This document shows, one piece after another, positions 8,126 through 16,970 of a stretch of DNA of 23,301 nt. Under the pieces are notes generated by a model. The model did not search any database. It worked only from the letters and a program-made list of their open reading frames with translations, and had not been told where the DNA came from. Both the position numbers and the translations under genes were made by a program. Positions within the stretch are counted from its first letter, which is position 1; every line of letters begins with the position of its first letter. The DNA lies in contig QHPZ01000155.1 of assembly GCA_003219225.1 (NCBI GenBank), forward strand, positions 1-23,301, written 5' to 3'. The DNA comes from Verrucomicrobiota bacterium. Its GTDB lineage: Bacteria > Verrucomicrobiota > Verrucomicrobiia > Chthoniobacterales > UBA10450.

Positions 8126-8506
8126 TCATTCCTCGGCCGCGTTGCGAGTCACGGTGACAGAAGCATATTGCGCGTCCGGCAGAGCAAACTTGCGCAGCTC
8201 GAGGGTGATTTGCCGAATCGCGAAGGTTTTCAGCAGATGCCGGGCAAGCCGATCCGTGAGGGTTTCGAGCAGTTTATCCGACGTTTCGCTGGCAAATTTC
8301 GTCGTCTCGTCGCAAACGGCGGAATAGTTGACAGTGCGCGCGATCTCGTCGTTGAGATCGCGCAGATTGCAGGCCGGCCAGAGTGTGATGTTCGCGATGA
8401 GCCGCTGCGGTTCGGCGCGCTCGGCTTCCGGTACACCGACGCGGGCAAAAACTTCCAGCTGTTCGATGCGAATCCGCCCTGAAAAAAGATCCGGATCAGC
8501 AGGCAT
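8126..8506 (-). CDS. folB: Dihydroneopterin aldolase-like protein
   Basis: FolB converts 7,8-dihydroneopterin to 6-hydroxymethyl-7,8-dihydropterin and glycolaldehyde in folate synthesis. The 126-residue protein matches the family: RIRIEQLEVFARVGVPEAERAEPQRL near the start, a central TVNYSAVCDET (the conserved Y/S-A-V segment), LLETLTDRLARHLL (the family LxExLA helix) and a C-terminal strand ITLELRKFALPDA. The start is the ATG at 8506 (MPADPD). The frame extends to a TTG at 8521, but those codons come from the dispersed 12-mer. Some FolB-like proteins act as epimerases or have other roles, so the exact activity is inferred. The neighbouring downstream gene is the NUDIX hydrolase; folate pathways also use NUDIX enzymes, but linkage here is only positional. 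Confidence 0.87.
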   Translation of the reverse strand: MPADPDLFSGRIRIEQLEVFARVGVPEAERAEPQRLIANITLWPACNLRDLNDEIARTVNYSAVCDETTKFASETSDKLLETLTDRLARHLLKTFAIRQITLELRKFALPDAQYASVTVTRNAAEE

Positions 8507-8510
8507 GAAC

Positions 8511-8522
8511 AAGATCGACAAT
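8511..8522 (+). repeat. Dispersed 12-mer AAGATCGACAAT, copy 3
   Basis: Exact copy on the plus strand, immediately upstream of the folB ATG (4 bp away on the minus strand). It creates a spurious upstream TTG start for folB. Confidence 0.9.
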
Positions 8523-8570
8523 GGCAGTGTCAGCTCTCAGCACAAGGTTCTTCTGCTGCCTTGGCAGCAG

Positions 8571-10573
8571 CTACTTCGGCGCGAGCGAGGCGACGATTTG
8601 GTCGAAGCGCGGGTCGCCGCGGAGCGGGTCCCAGTAGGGATCGAGGCGCAGTTGGCCGTAGCTTAGGAAGCCGGGCATTTGCGCCACACTCGTCAGCTGC
8701 TGCAAAGCAAGGTCCTTCTCACCGGTCCAGGCGTAAATGACAGCCAGATATTGGGCGAGGAGACACCCATCGATGGAATTTTTTTCTACCGGCAGGAGCT
8801 CCACCGCGCGCCGCCCTTCGCGGATCGCATCGTCTTTGCGTCCGAGAAATGCGTCGATCATTCCAAGAACGCAGAGCGCCTGGGCGTAATCGGCTTGATT
8901 ACGCACGAGATTGGCCGTTTCCTGGCGCGCTTTAATAAATGCAGCGCGCGCCGCACGCTTGTCGCCGCGCATTTGCGCGACCAGGCCCTCACACCAGGTG
9001 CGTGGAAAGGGGATCGTTTCGACATGGCAACCGTCGATCGGCATCAAGGCTAATGCTCGCTGCGCCTCGGCCGCATCGCGCTGGCGCAAGGCTAAGCCGA
9101 ACCTCTCCTGCGCCAGGTTCTTTGCGGCGTCAGGAGCTTCGGCCAGGGTGGCTTTGATCATCGCAGCGAGGGGGCCCGGATCGGCATGCCATTCGAGTTC
9201 CATCTCTGGCCTGCGAGCGCGCATCGCTGCGTCTTTCGGCACCAGTGCGATTGCGCGATCGAGGATCGCTTCCGCATCGCCAAAGCGGCGTAAACACTCA
9301 TAGGTCCGTGCCACTTGCTCGAGAACAACCGGATTTTGTGGATCCAGCTCGACGGCGCGTTGAAGATTTTTAAGAGAATCGTCCCAGCGGCCGCGGCGCC
9401 GATCGATGTAGCCAGCGAGAGTGAAAGAGAATGGATCGTTTGGTAACGCTTTTTGGGCGAGGTTGAGTTCCTCGCGCGCGCCGTCGTAGTCGAGATGGCC
9501 CCAGTAAAGATGGATGGCGCGGGCGAGATGTGCCTCTCCGGCATCTGGACGGACTCGGATGAGCGACTGAATGGCTGCCTCACCCATGGCCAAGCGAGCT
9601 GGCGTGTGATCAAGGCCTTCGAAGTAGAGTTGGTCATGAGCACGCACCAGTTGGTAATAGGCCAGGGCGAAGTTCGGATCGCGCTCGGTTGCCTGACTGA
9701 GCAGGCGAATCGCTTCCACCAGCGCCTCTTGCTGCGGCAAACTGATGACCGACAGCTCGATGAGTTTTTTTCCGCGGGTGTAAAGATCGAAGGCCGCAAG
9801 GTCGGCGGTGGGTTGCTCTTTGATCGCCGCTTTCTCTTCGGGGGAAAGTTTGCTTTTGAGTTGGGCGACGATTTTTTCGGCGACCTCACTTTCAATGGCA
9901 AAGACGTCGGCCAGCTGGCGATCATAGCGTTCGGCCCAGAGATGCGTATCGCTGCGGGCGTCGATTAACTGCGCGTTCACGCGGACACGTCCATCGGCGC
10001 GTTGCACCGTGCCCTCGAGTACGTGCGCCACGCCGAGCGCTTTGGCAATCTCGCGCAGATTCCGTTCGACCCCGGTCTTGTATTGCATGACCGAGGTGCG
10101 GCTGATGACTTTGAGGTCGGCGACCTTGGCAAGACTGGTGAGAATTTCATCCTGAAAGCCGTCGGCTAGAAACGAGTACTGTTTTTCATCGCTCAAATTT
10201 TCAAAGGGAAGAACGGCAATGCTCTTTTCCGGAATCGCGGCGACGACGTTCGGCTCGATGCGCGGCGCCGCTGTCCAGGGATGCCAAAACCAGTAACCCG
10301 CCACCGCCGCAGCGGCGATAAGGGAGCCCGCCACGGCGAGAACCAGAATCCGATTGCGGTTTGCGGCTTCGCCTCCGTCGGGAGCGGCGCCTGCCAGCTT
10401 GATCGCACCGCCGTCGACGTAAGAACAACAAAGATTTGCTGCGCCCAATCGGGGGCGTGGAAGATCGGCATCACTGTGCCGACGACCTGGACGGTCGCTC
10501 CAGCGGCGACAACGTAGCCGATCGCGACGCGATACACGCGCCGAGTCTTCAGTTCCTGAACGAACGTTTTCAT
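8571..10573 (-). pseudogene. TolB-like/TPR membrane protein, paralogue A, frameshifted
   Basis: Tandem paralogue of the intact gene at 10869-12917, so the damage can be measured in the window. The ATG at 10573 gives MKTFVQELKTRRVYRVAIGY and the first membrane helix. After FVVL (about 10425) the frame is lost, and homology resumes at DGGAIKLAG in another frame. Comparison with the paralogue shows 46 nt missing, removing most of the second membrane helix (VAAGFPIALVFAWCFD). The rest is complete: a third helix (about ILVLAVAGSLIAAAAVAG), a TolB/FlgO-like domain (KSIAVLPFENLSDEKQYSF to about KLSPEEKAAI) and a TPR array ending in GYIDRRRGRWDDS, LGRKDDAIREGRRAVELLP and YWDPLRGDPRFDQIVASL. Such proteins usually accompany cyclase or kinase signalling domains; none is fused here. 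Function unknown. Confidence 0.88.
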
Positions 10574-10868
10574 CGGCCACCACGCGTCCCCTCAATCGAC
10601 GCGGGAGCAACAATCAGGTTCCCAAATTTCAGAGCTACGGCAAGCGCCTTCGGCCTGCACGACAGGAACGAAACGGCGACGCGCGCTATCTGGTTGTCAA
10701 CGTAGGTCTTGCCGACAGCGCGGTTGCCGCACTGACTCGCCAAAAACCGCCGAGATTGTTGAAGCGGAGCTCGGAAACGGAGCAAAGATCTTGGTGTTGG
10801 ACATTAAAAGATCGACAATTGGCGCGATCGATTAAGGGCAAAGCTGTTCTGCGGTGTCAGGTCGCCGA
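10574..10868. other. Spacer between the two TPR paralogues
   Basis: About 295 bp without a convincing gene; short reading frames have no recognisable protein. It contains one exact AAGATCGACAAT copy. The first bases upstream of paralogue A (GTGGCCG before the ATG) match those upstream of paralogue B and probably date from the duplication, but A lacks the GGAGG site seen in B. Confidence 0.6.
10808..10819 (+). repeat. Dispersed 12-mer AAGATCGACAAT, copy 4
   Basis: Exact intergenic copy on the plus strand, about 50 bp from the end of the downstream coding region of paralogue B. It shows that the motif is not tied to protein coding. Confidence 0.9.
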
Positions 10869-12917
10869 CTATTGTCGCGCGAGGGAGGCGACGATTTTGT
10901 CGAAACGCGGATCGCTCCGCAGCGGATCCCAGTAGGGATGCAAACGCAACTGCCCGTAGCTTAGATAACTGGGAACTTTCGCGGCAATGCTCAACTGTTC
11001 GAAGGCAAGATCCTTCTCGCCCGTCCACGTATAAATCAGCGCCAAGTTTCGCACCAACAATGGACCGATGATGGCGTCTTTGGTCATCGGCAACAGCTCG
11101 ACGGCGCGGCGGCCTTCGCGAATTGCATCATCCTTGTGACCAAGGGCGGCGTCAGCCATTCCGAGCACACAAAGCGCGTTCGCATAGTCAGGTTGCTTCG
11201 CCACGAGGTCGGCCGCCTCGGCTCGCGCGTCGGCAAACGCCTTGCGGGCGGCTGCTGCATCGCCCCGCATCCGAGCGACGATGCCTTCACACCAGGTCCG
11301 CGGAAACGGAACCGTGTCGTCGTAACATCCATCGACCGGCAAAACAGCCAGGGCGCGAAGCGCGGCGTCGAAATCCCGCTCGCATAACGATGCGCGAAGC
11401 CAAAACTCGGCGACGTTTTTGGCTTCGCCCGAATCTTCGGCAATACTGGCCTCTACCGTCGAGAGGAGCGGCCGCGGATTGGCATGCCAATCGAGTTCGA
11501 TGGCTGCACGCGCAGCTCGCAAAACTGCGTCTTTGGGAGTAAGCGCTATCGCGCGATCCAAAGCATGCGCAGCTTCAGCAAAGCGGCCCAGACACTGATA
11601 GCTTAAAGCGATTTGTTGAAGGAAAGCAGAGTTTTGCGGATCAAGCTCGATAGCGCGTTCGAGATTTTTGGTCGAGTCAGCCCAGCGGCCTTGCCGACGA
11701 TCGATATAACCGGCGAGCTGAAAGGGAACCGGATCGTTCGGCAGGCTTTTTTGGGCCAAGGTCAGTTCCTGTCGTGCCCGATCATAATCGAGATAACACC
11801 AATAGAAATGCTTCGCCACAGCCAGGTGCGCTTCGCCTGAATTTGGGCGTAGTCGAGCGAGCGATTGGATGGCCGCGTCGGCCATAGCCAGCCGCGCCGG
11901 AGTGTGATCGACGCCCACCAAGTAGAGCAAATCGTGAGCGTGGGCCAGTTGGTAATACGCAAGTGCGAAGCTGGCGTCGCGTTTAATTGCCTGATTCAGC
12001 AGGCGAACCGCCTCGACCAGGCTTTCCTGTTGAGGAGTACTAAAAATGGCACTCTCGATGAGCGTCTTGCCCCGCACGTAAAGATCGTGTGCAGCGAGAT
12101 CGTCCGTGGGTTGCGTCTCAATCGCGGCTTTCTCTTCGGGTGAAAGCTTACTTTTGAGCTGGGCGACAATCTTTTCGGCCAGCTCGGTTTCAATCGCGAA
12201 GACGTCGGCCAGGCTGCGATCGTAATTTTCGGCCCAGACATGACTGTCGGTGCGGGCATCGATCAACTGCGCGTTCACGCGGACACGGCCGTCGGCTCGC
12301 TGGACGGTTCCTTCCACCACGTGCGCCACGCCGAGCGCTTTGGCGATCTCGCGGACATTGCGCTGGACACCTCCTTTGTACTGCATGACCGAGGTGCGGC
12401 TAATGACTTTCAAGTCCGCCACCTTCGCCAGATTGGTGAGAATTTCATCCTGCACGCCATCGGCAAAAAAGGCATACTGCTTTTCGTCCCCCAAATTTTC
12501 AAACGGCAGGACGGCGATGCTTTTTTCGGGAATGTTGACTGCGGCTGGTTGTTGCGTGCGCCATTCGACGGTGAAGGGATGCCAGAACCAGTAAGCGGCA
12601 ACAGCCGAGGCGGCGATCAACGAACCCACGGCTGCTAGAATCCAAAGACGGCGCTGATTTGCAACTGCAACCGGCCCGGCTCCGGCGTCCGTAATTTCGA
12701 TCGCGCCCGCTTTGATGTCAAAACACCAGGCGAACACCAGCGCGATCGGGAAACCGGCGGCCACAAGGACGACGAATACCTGCAGGGCCCACTCCGGTGC
12801 GTGAAAGATGGGCAAAACCGTTCCGACGACCTGAACAGTTGCGCCGGCGGCGACGATGTAGCCGATGGCAACGCGATAAACGCGCCGAGTTTTCAGTTCC
12901 TGAACGAACGTTTTCAT
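10869..12917 (-). CDS. TolB-like/TPR membrane protein, paralogue B (intact)
   Basis: An intact 682-residue protein. The N-terminal membrane part (residues 1-113) has three helices, including the family segment GFPIALVFAWCFDI (about 55-68) and WILAAVGSLIAASAVAAYWF (about 92-111). Residues about 131-265 form the TolB/FlgO-like domain commonly found in adenylate-cyclase-type regulators (KSIAVLPFENLGDEKQYAF, DEILTNLAKVADLKVISRTS, VAHVVEGTVQRADGRVRVNAQLID). Tetratricopeptide-like repeats fill the rest (GYIDRRQGRWADSTKNL, ALDRAIALTPKDA, GHKDDAIREGRRAVELLP), ending YWDPLRSDPRFDKIVASL. No catalytic domain is seen; a scaffold or sensor role at the inner membrane is the most one can infer. A good Shine-Dalgarno site precedes the ATG, unusual in this window. 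Confidence 0.9.
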   Translation of the reverse strand: MKTFVQELKTRRVYRVAIGYIVAAGATVQVVGTVLPIFHAPEWALQVFVVLVAAGFPIALVFAWCFDIKAGAIEITDAGAGPVAVANQRRLWILAAVGSLIAASAVAAYWFWHPFTVEWRTQQPAAVNIPEKSIAVLPFENLGDEKQYAFFADGVQDEILTNLAKVADLKVISRTSVMQYKGGVQRNVREIAKALGVAHVVEGTVQRADGRVRVNAQLIDARTDSHVWAENYDRSLADVFAIETELAEKIVAQLKSKLSPEEKAAIETQPTDDLAAHDLYVRGKTLIESAIFSTPQQESLVEAVRLLNQAIKRDASFALAYYQLAHAHDLLYLVGVDHTPARLAMADAAIQSLARLRPNSGEAHLAVAKHFYWCYLDYDRARQELTLAQKSLPNDPVPFQLAGYIDRRQGRWADSTKNLERAIELDPQNSAFLQQIALSYQCLGRFAEAAHALDRAIALTPKDAVLRAARAAIELDWHANPRPLLSTVEASIAEDSGEAKNVAEFWLRASLCERDFDAALRALAVLPVDGCYDDTVPFPRTWCEGIVARMRGDAAAARKAFADARAEAADLVAKQPDYANALCVLGMADAALGHKDDAIREGRRAVELLPMTKDAIIGPLLVRNLALIYTWTGEKDLAFEQLSIAAKVPSYLSYGQLRLHPYWDPLRSDPRFDKIVASLARQ

Positions 12918-12923
12918 CGGCCA

Positions 12924-12928
12924 CCTCC
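12924..12928 (-). promoter_or_regulatory. Ribosome binding site GGAGG of TPR paralogue B
   Basis: GGAGG lies 6 bp before the ATG at 12917 on the minus strand. Most genes in the window lack such a site, including paralogue A, where the corresponding sequence is GGTGG. Confidence 0.75.
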
Positions 12929-13043
12929 GTCGTTTCGCGGTCGAAGGTGGAGCAGCCTAGCTTCCCTAAATTCTCACTAGGCAGCAAGCGCGTTCGGGTT
13001 GCGGCTGAGCTGCATGCGGCAGTGCGTTAAGTGCTTTGTCCAA

Positions 13044-13964
13044 TCAATGCGCTTCAACTTCCCGGCAGGTCTCAGGTTGCTCGCGATTTGCGCCAGGCGA
13101 CGCGCAAATTTTCCAAACGAAGCCATTCGGAGCAAAAGCGGCCAGGTTCAAGACGACCATAACGAGTGCGAACAGATACATTCCCATGGCGAGACCGATG
13201 GCGACATGCATGGTGCAGATTCCTGCCAGCCAGATTGCGCGTGTCCGCCTGCCCCAGATAAAAAACGGATAGCTCAGCTCGAGCAATGCAATGGCGATGC
13301 CAGTAAATGGTGGCCGGATGAGAGCGCGCCACAAATTGGAACCGTCCCACCAACCGGTTCCCGAAGCTTTCGTCAGGCCGGTGAAGAAATAAATGACGCA
13401 CAAATGCAGCTGTAACACGCGGCGCCAGAAGCCAAGTAATTGTCGATCTTGCGGGCGCGCTTTTTGCCACCGTTGATCTACTGACCATCGATCCGGTAAC
13501 GGAGCGAACACGAGATAGAAAAATCCAATGGTCATGAAGTTGTCCACACCGTAACAAAGAAACCCTGCACTTTTGGCGGCAGATAAATGAACCAACCAAG
13601 CGACAACCGCGGAGGCGCGGCTGAACACTCCTGCAACCAAAGCGGCGCCGGCGATAACTAGCAGCCACCACGCTATCGACAAAACTATCGATTCACTTAG
13701 TCCGATCCTTATGCCGACTGCGGTCAACCAACCCAGCCGCGGAACCAGGGGACTCTGCGTGGAGAGTAGCGCTTCGGGCAGCTCGGGCCCAACTAACTCG
13801 TGGCCGGTGCGCGCAAACAAATAATTCCAGTCATACTGAAGGGAAACTGCATAGAAGATAGTCTGAATTCCGAGGCCAACTCTCAGCATGGTCAGCCAGG
13901 CATCTGTTTGCGGACGAAACAGCAACTCGTCCAGCCGACCAGTCCAGCTCGTTGTTCGTCTCAA
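13044..13964 (-). CDS. HTTM-domain membrane protein, probable in-frame internal loss
   Basis: A polytopic inner-membrane protein of the HTTM (horizontally transferred transmembrane) type, related to the membrane part of vitamin-K-dependent gamma-carboxylase-like proteins; activity unknown. The 306 residues include LRVGLGIQTIFYAVSL, YGVDNFMTIGFFYLVFAPL and LQLHLCVIYFFTGLTKASG.GWWDGSNLWRALIRPPF, characteristic of the family. RPPF is followed at once by TGIAIALLELSYPFFIWGRRTR; relatives have about 18-25 more residues at this point (a loop and the start of a helix), so a block appears missing in frame near 13302-13306. The start is a TTG at 13964 overlapping the upstream gene's TGA (TTGA), indicating coupling. 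One 12-mer copy lies at 13439. Confidence 0.78.
   Translation of the reverse strand: MRRTTSWTGRLDELLFRPQTDAWLTMLRVGLGIQTIFYAVSLQYDWNYLFARTGHELVGPELPEALLSTQSPLVPRLGWLTAVGIRIGLSESIVLSIAWWLLVIAGAALVAGVFSRASAVVAWLVHLSAAKSAGFLCYGVDNFMTIGFFYLVFAPLPDRWSVDQRWQKARPQDRQLLGFWRRVLQLHLCVIYFFTGLTKASGTGWWDGSNLWRALIRPPFTGIAIALLELSYPFFIWGRRTRAIWLAGICTMHVAIGLAMGMYLFALVMVVLNLAAFAPNGFVWKICASPGANREQPETCREVEAH
13439..13450 (-). repeat. Dispersed 12-mer AAGATCGACAAT, copy 5
   Basis: Exact copy on the minus strand within the HTTM gene, read as Gln-Asp-Arg-Gln-Leu in a cytoplasmic or loop segment (KARPQDRQLLGF). Confidence 0.9.
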
Positions 13965-14572
13965 GGTTGTGGCAAGGGAGCAGCCGCCTCACGCCGGCTA
14001 AAATCATAGCCGTATAAAAATTCAAAGTCCTCCTGCTTGCCCTGTTCGAACTCAACGATACTTGGCAACTTCGTGACACCGAATACGGCGCGAACCTTGA
14101 CTGCGTCCGGGTGTTCGCGCCAGATAGTTCCAGCTATTGTTTTGACAACATATTCTCGCAGCGCGGGATGAGGAGTTCGCCCGATCTCGTCGAGCAAACT
14201 TGCGACACGCAAGCCGGCGGCACGACTGTTGACAGCTGGGAGCGTGTATTCCGACCGGCCATCCGCATAATCGACTCCAAAGCCTAGCCTGAAGCTATCC
14301 GGAACATTAGGCGCAAAGTAGCCATAGCCGCGCTCTGTACCGGCGAGGTGGCAGTAGGTCAGAAACGCACGCCGAAGCGGATTGGAAGATGCGAGAGTCT
14401 GACCCAGCGCGCGAGCTGTAATCGGCTCTACTTTCTGTGCTAAGTAACTCCAGCTCGGAGGAAGCGCCGTCAGTCTGTGCGCGACCAGCCAAACTACTTC
14501 GCGGCACGAAATCGCAACGATAATCAGGAAATGCAACACCAGCCACGCGAGATAAATCCGCTTGTGGCGCAC
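13961..14572 (-). CDS. Unknown membrane-anchored protein, partner of HTTM protein
   Basis: I do not recognise a named family. The 203-residue product starts at a GTG (14572) with a short basic segment and one hydrophobic helix (IYLAWLVLHFLIIVAISC, about residues 6-23). This fits an N-terminal anchor or uncleaved signal, followed by a soluble part (GYGYFAPNVPDSFRLGFGVDYADG, ALREYVVKTIAGTIWREHP). The stop overlaps the TTG start of the HTTM gene by 4 bp, so the two are probably translated together and act on the same process. The soluble part most likely faces the periplasm. No catalytic motif is visible, and no frame damage is seen. Confidence 0.75.
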   Translation of the reverse strand: MRHKRIYLAWLVLHFLIIVAISCREVVWLVAHRLTALPPSWSYLAQKVEPITARALGQTLASSNPLRRAFLTYCHLAGTERGYGYFAPNVPDSFRLGFGVDYADGRSEYTLPAVNSRAAGLRVASLLDEIGRTPHPALREYVVKTIAGTIWREHPDAVKVRAVFGVTKLPSIVEFEQGKQEDFEFLYGYDFSRREAAAPLPQP

Positions 14573-14606
14573 ACCGGTCCAGCGCTCCGGAACAGCGATC
14601 CGATAA

Positions 14607-15059
14607 CTATGGGCTCAATGCGTTTTGAACAGCTGTTATGTCGCTGCTGCTCGGCGACGCGATCTGCACGGTAGTATGACTCGAGATGCGGGTAAGTTCC
14701 TCGTTCGATGCCTTCGCCTTGTCCGATACGGTCACCTTATCGGTTTTGATATCGAACTGGCTGCTTCCTTTCGACACGTTGGTGATATCGTATTCAGTCT
14801 TGTCCTTATATTTACCATGGCCTTTATGCCCGGGACTATGCCGCATGTGGAAACAGTACTGCGCGTCCTTACCGAGGTTATCAAATATGTCGGAAAACGT
14901 GTCCTCATTCTTCACGGCGCGTTCTTTCGAAACCTTAAAAACCTCGTAACCCGGCTTTGGCGTGAAAGTGCAGTCGGCCAGTGCCCGCGCGCCGACAATC
15001 ACACCTGTGCCCAGTGCAGCGAAGATCAGCAGCTTCAAACTTCCAGATAGGCTTTTCAT
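14607..15059 (-). CDS. Small exported protein of unknown function
   Basis: From the ATG at 15059 this is a 150-residue protein with a clear signal peptide (MKSLSGSLKLLIFAALGTGV, then an ALA/DC processing region near residue 28). The mature part begins Asp-Cys, which is not a proper lipobox. It contains GYEVFKVSKERAVKN, a His/Gly/Lys-rich patch (FHMRHSPGHKGHGKYKDKT, about residues 69-87) and a Ser/Thr-rich C-terminus. The His-rich patch could bind metal, but this is speculation. The same frame stays open to 15482, but that extension is the shadow of the DciA-like gene and is rejected. No known family is recognised. Confidence 0.72.
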   Translation of the reverse strand: MKSLSGSLKLLIFAALGTGVIVGARALADCTFTPKPGYEVFKVSKERAVKNEDTFSDIFDNLGKDAQYCFHMRHSPGHKGHGKYKDKTEYDITNVSKGSSQFDIKTDKVTVSDKAKASNEELTRISSHTTVQIASPSSSDITAVQNALSP

Positions 15060-15157
15060 AGTGTCGGCTGGTTTGCCCGAGCATACGCCAATTAGCAAGC
15101 CCAAAATTGCCCGCCCTGGGATTTGCCTTGTTGGCGTCCGCCAACCGAATGCGTGCC

Positions 15158-15517
15158 TCAGCCGACACGAAAACGCACGTCGCGGATGACTTTGCCGCCG
15201 AAGCGCCGCTTCAATTTGCGCAGGATGTCGATCTTGGAAACCTGCTCGAGCTCGTAGTGTAGCGCCGGCTGAAGCACGCGCACGTAAAGCACGCCTTCGC
15301 GCAACGCGACCGGCGCAGAATGCGCGGCGATAAATTCGCCCACGATGTTGGCCCACGCGTCGATCACCTCGGATTCTTGCAGGCGCTCCTTCAGCCCGAG
15401 CCGCTGCATCAGCGACGGCACCAACTCCGCGGCGGAACGGAATTGGTCCCGAGGCCGTTTTGGTTCCGGCAAGCCGCGCCACTCAGCGATGACTGCGGCG
15501 CGCAGGGATCGTGTCAT
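15158..15517 (-). CDS. DUF721/DciA-like protein
   Basis: A 119-residue protein of the DUF721 family, which includes DciA, the ancestral loader or operator of the replicative helicase DnaB in bacteria that lack DnaC. The family core is visible from about residue 43: LKERLQESEVIDAWANIVGEFIAAHSAPVALREGVLYVRVLQPALHYEL, followed by ILRKLKRRFGGKVIRDVRFRVG, in which the VL.V.V..pa...EL and L...fG...I..I.fR elements match. The annotated ATG at 15517 is part of the terminal TGTCAT of an inverted repeat, so the start may have been supplied by that element; an alternative is the TTG 15 codons in. No dnaB is nearby. The role in helicase loading is from family knowledge only. Confidence 0.82.
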   Translation of the reverse strand: MTRSLRAAVIAEWRGLPEPKRPRDQFRSAAELVPSLMQRLGLKERLQESEVIDAWANIVGEFIAAHSAPVALREGVLYVRVLQPALHYELEQVSKIDILRKLKRRFGGKVIRDVRFRVG

Positions 15518-15595
15518 TTCGAGCGGAGCGAAGCGCAGTCGAGAAATCTCTCACTCTTAACGATGAGAGATGTCTCGACTTCGCTCGACATGACA
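15512..15595. repeat. Imperfect inverted repeat (TGTCATTTCGAGC type)
   Basis: An 84-bp inverted repeat with TGTCAT/ATGACA ends. The left arm reads TGTCATTTCGAGC..GCGAAG..GTCGAGAAATCTCTC. The right arm, on the other strand, reads TGTCATGTCGAGCGAAGTCGAGACATCTCTC. The arms differ by several substitutions and an insertion. It fills the space between rpoN and the DciA-like gene and reaches into the start codon of the latter. The long stem could act as a terminator or processing site. Similar TCATTTCGAGC repeats are widespread in environmental genomes. Confidence 0.8.
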
Positions 15596-15606
15596 GAAGG
15601 AGAAGA

Positions 15607-16970
15607 TCAATATTTCCGCCGCATGTTGCTGGGCAGAATGTTCAGCTCGGTGCGGTACTTGGCCACGGTGCGGCGCGCGATCGGGATACCGCGTTTGCTC
15701 AAAATCTCCACGATCTCCTTGTCGCTCAACGGCGTGTTGCCGTCTTCGTTTCTAACGAGATCGAGAATGGCTTCCTTGACGCTGGTGTTGCTCATCGATT
15801 CGCCGCTCGAGGTCTGATAACCGGGCGTAAAGAAATATTTCATCTCAAACACGCCCTGGGGCGTGGCCATGTATTTGCCGGAAATCGCGCGGCTGACGGT
15901 GGTTTCGTGCACGCCTACGGCATCCGCAATCTGCACCATTGTCATCGGTTTAAGGAAAGCCGAGCCGTGCTCAAAAAATTCGCGCTGCCGTTTTACGATC
16001 TGGTGCGCGATATTGGAAATCGTTTGCTGGCGTTGATGAATCGATTTGATCAGGAATCCTGCGCCATGATGTCCTTGTAAGTGTTGCTGATGCGCAGGTG
16101 CGGGATTTGTTCACCGTTTAAAATCACCTGGAAGTCGCCGTTAACTTTTTCCACCGTCACATCGGGTAGAACGTAGTTCTGCGGAGCAGCGGCGAATATT
16201 TGTCCCGGTCGCGGATCGAGCTGGGCAATATTGTTGGCGCATTTTTGGACCTGTTCAACGCTGATCCCCATCCGGCGCGCGATCTCCGGGAAGCGCCGCT
16301 TGCCCAGGTCCTGCATGTGCTCGGAAATAATTTTGTATTCGAGGCTGTTCTGACGGCCCTCGCGTTTCAGTTGAATGAGCAAGCACTCGCGCAAATCGCG
16401 CGCGCCGACGCCGGGCGGATAAAAGCTTTGGATGAGCGTCAGCATGTTTTCGAAATCTTCCTTCGGTATGCCGGTGTTAAGGGCCATTTCTTCCGGCGTG
16501 GTTTGCAGGAAACCGTTGTCGTCAATGTTGCCAATGATGAGTTCGGCGGTTTTACGATCGTTCGCGTTCAGCGGCGTCTGGTTTAGCTGTCCCATGAGAT
16601 GCTGCTGGAGCGTCTCCTGGGTCGCGATCGAATCGAAAAAGAATTGCCGTTTGTCTTCCGCTTCCTGTGAGCGCCCGCTGTAGCTGCTCGATTGCGCCAT
16701 GTAATCGCGCCATTCTTCGTCCAATTTCGCCAGGCGATCGAATTCCTCTTTGAAGTTTTCGTCGTTGCCGCGCTCGTTTTCGACGCGCTCCTCGGCATTA
16801 GGTTCCTCCGGCACCTCTTCCAGCACCGGATTAACTTCCATTTCCTGTTGCACGAGATTACGCAGCTCAAGCAGCGGCGCCTGCAGGATGAGGAGACTTT
16901 GCTGGAGTTGCGGGGCAAGGACCTGTTGCAGAGAAAGATTCTGCGTCTGGTGCATCCCTTGACCGTCCAT
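15607..16970 (-). pseudogene. rpoN: RNA polymerase sigma-54 factor, frameshifted
   Basis: Sigma-54 directs RNA polymerase to -24/-12 promoters and needs AAA+ activators, one of which lies in this window. The N-terminal part (ATG 16970 to about 16058) has the Gln/Leu-rich activator region (QNLSLQQVLAPQLQQSLLIL), an acidic linker and the core-binding domain ending LRISNTYKDIMAQ. At about 16054-16062 the frame changes; about 20-22 residues usual before GKFLIKSIHQRQ are missing, and FLIKSIHQRQQTISNIAHQI continues in the other frame. The rest is complete: the HTH (VGVHETTVSRAISGKY) and the RpoN box ARRTVAKYR with the C-terminus LPSNMRRKY at 15607. Loss of a global sigma factor is unlikely when its activator and pilus functions persist, so an assembly error is favoured. 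Confidence 0.9.

Noticed and set aside
15060..15482. N-terminal extension of the small exported protein
   Set aside because: It is Arg/Ala-rich, antisense-like sequence that overlaps the DciA-like gene in another frame; the signal peptide begins at 15059.
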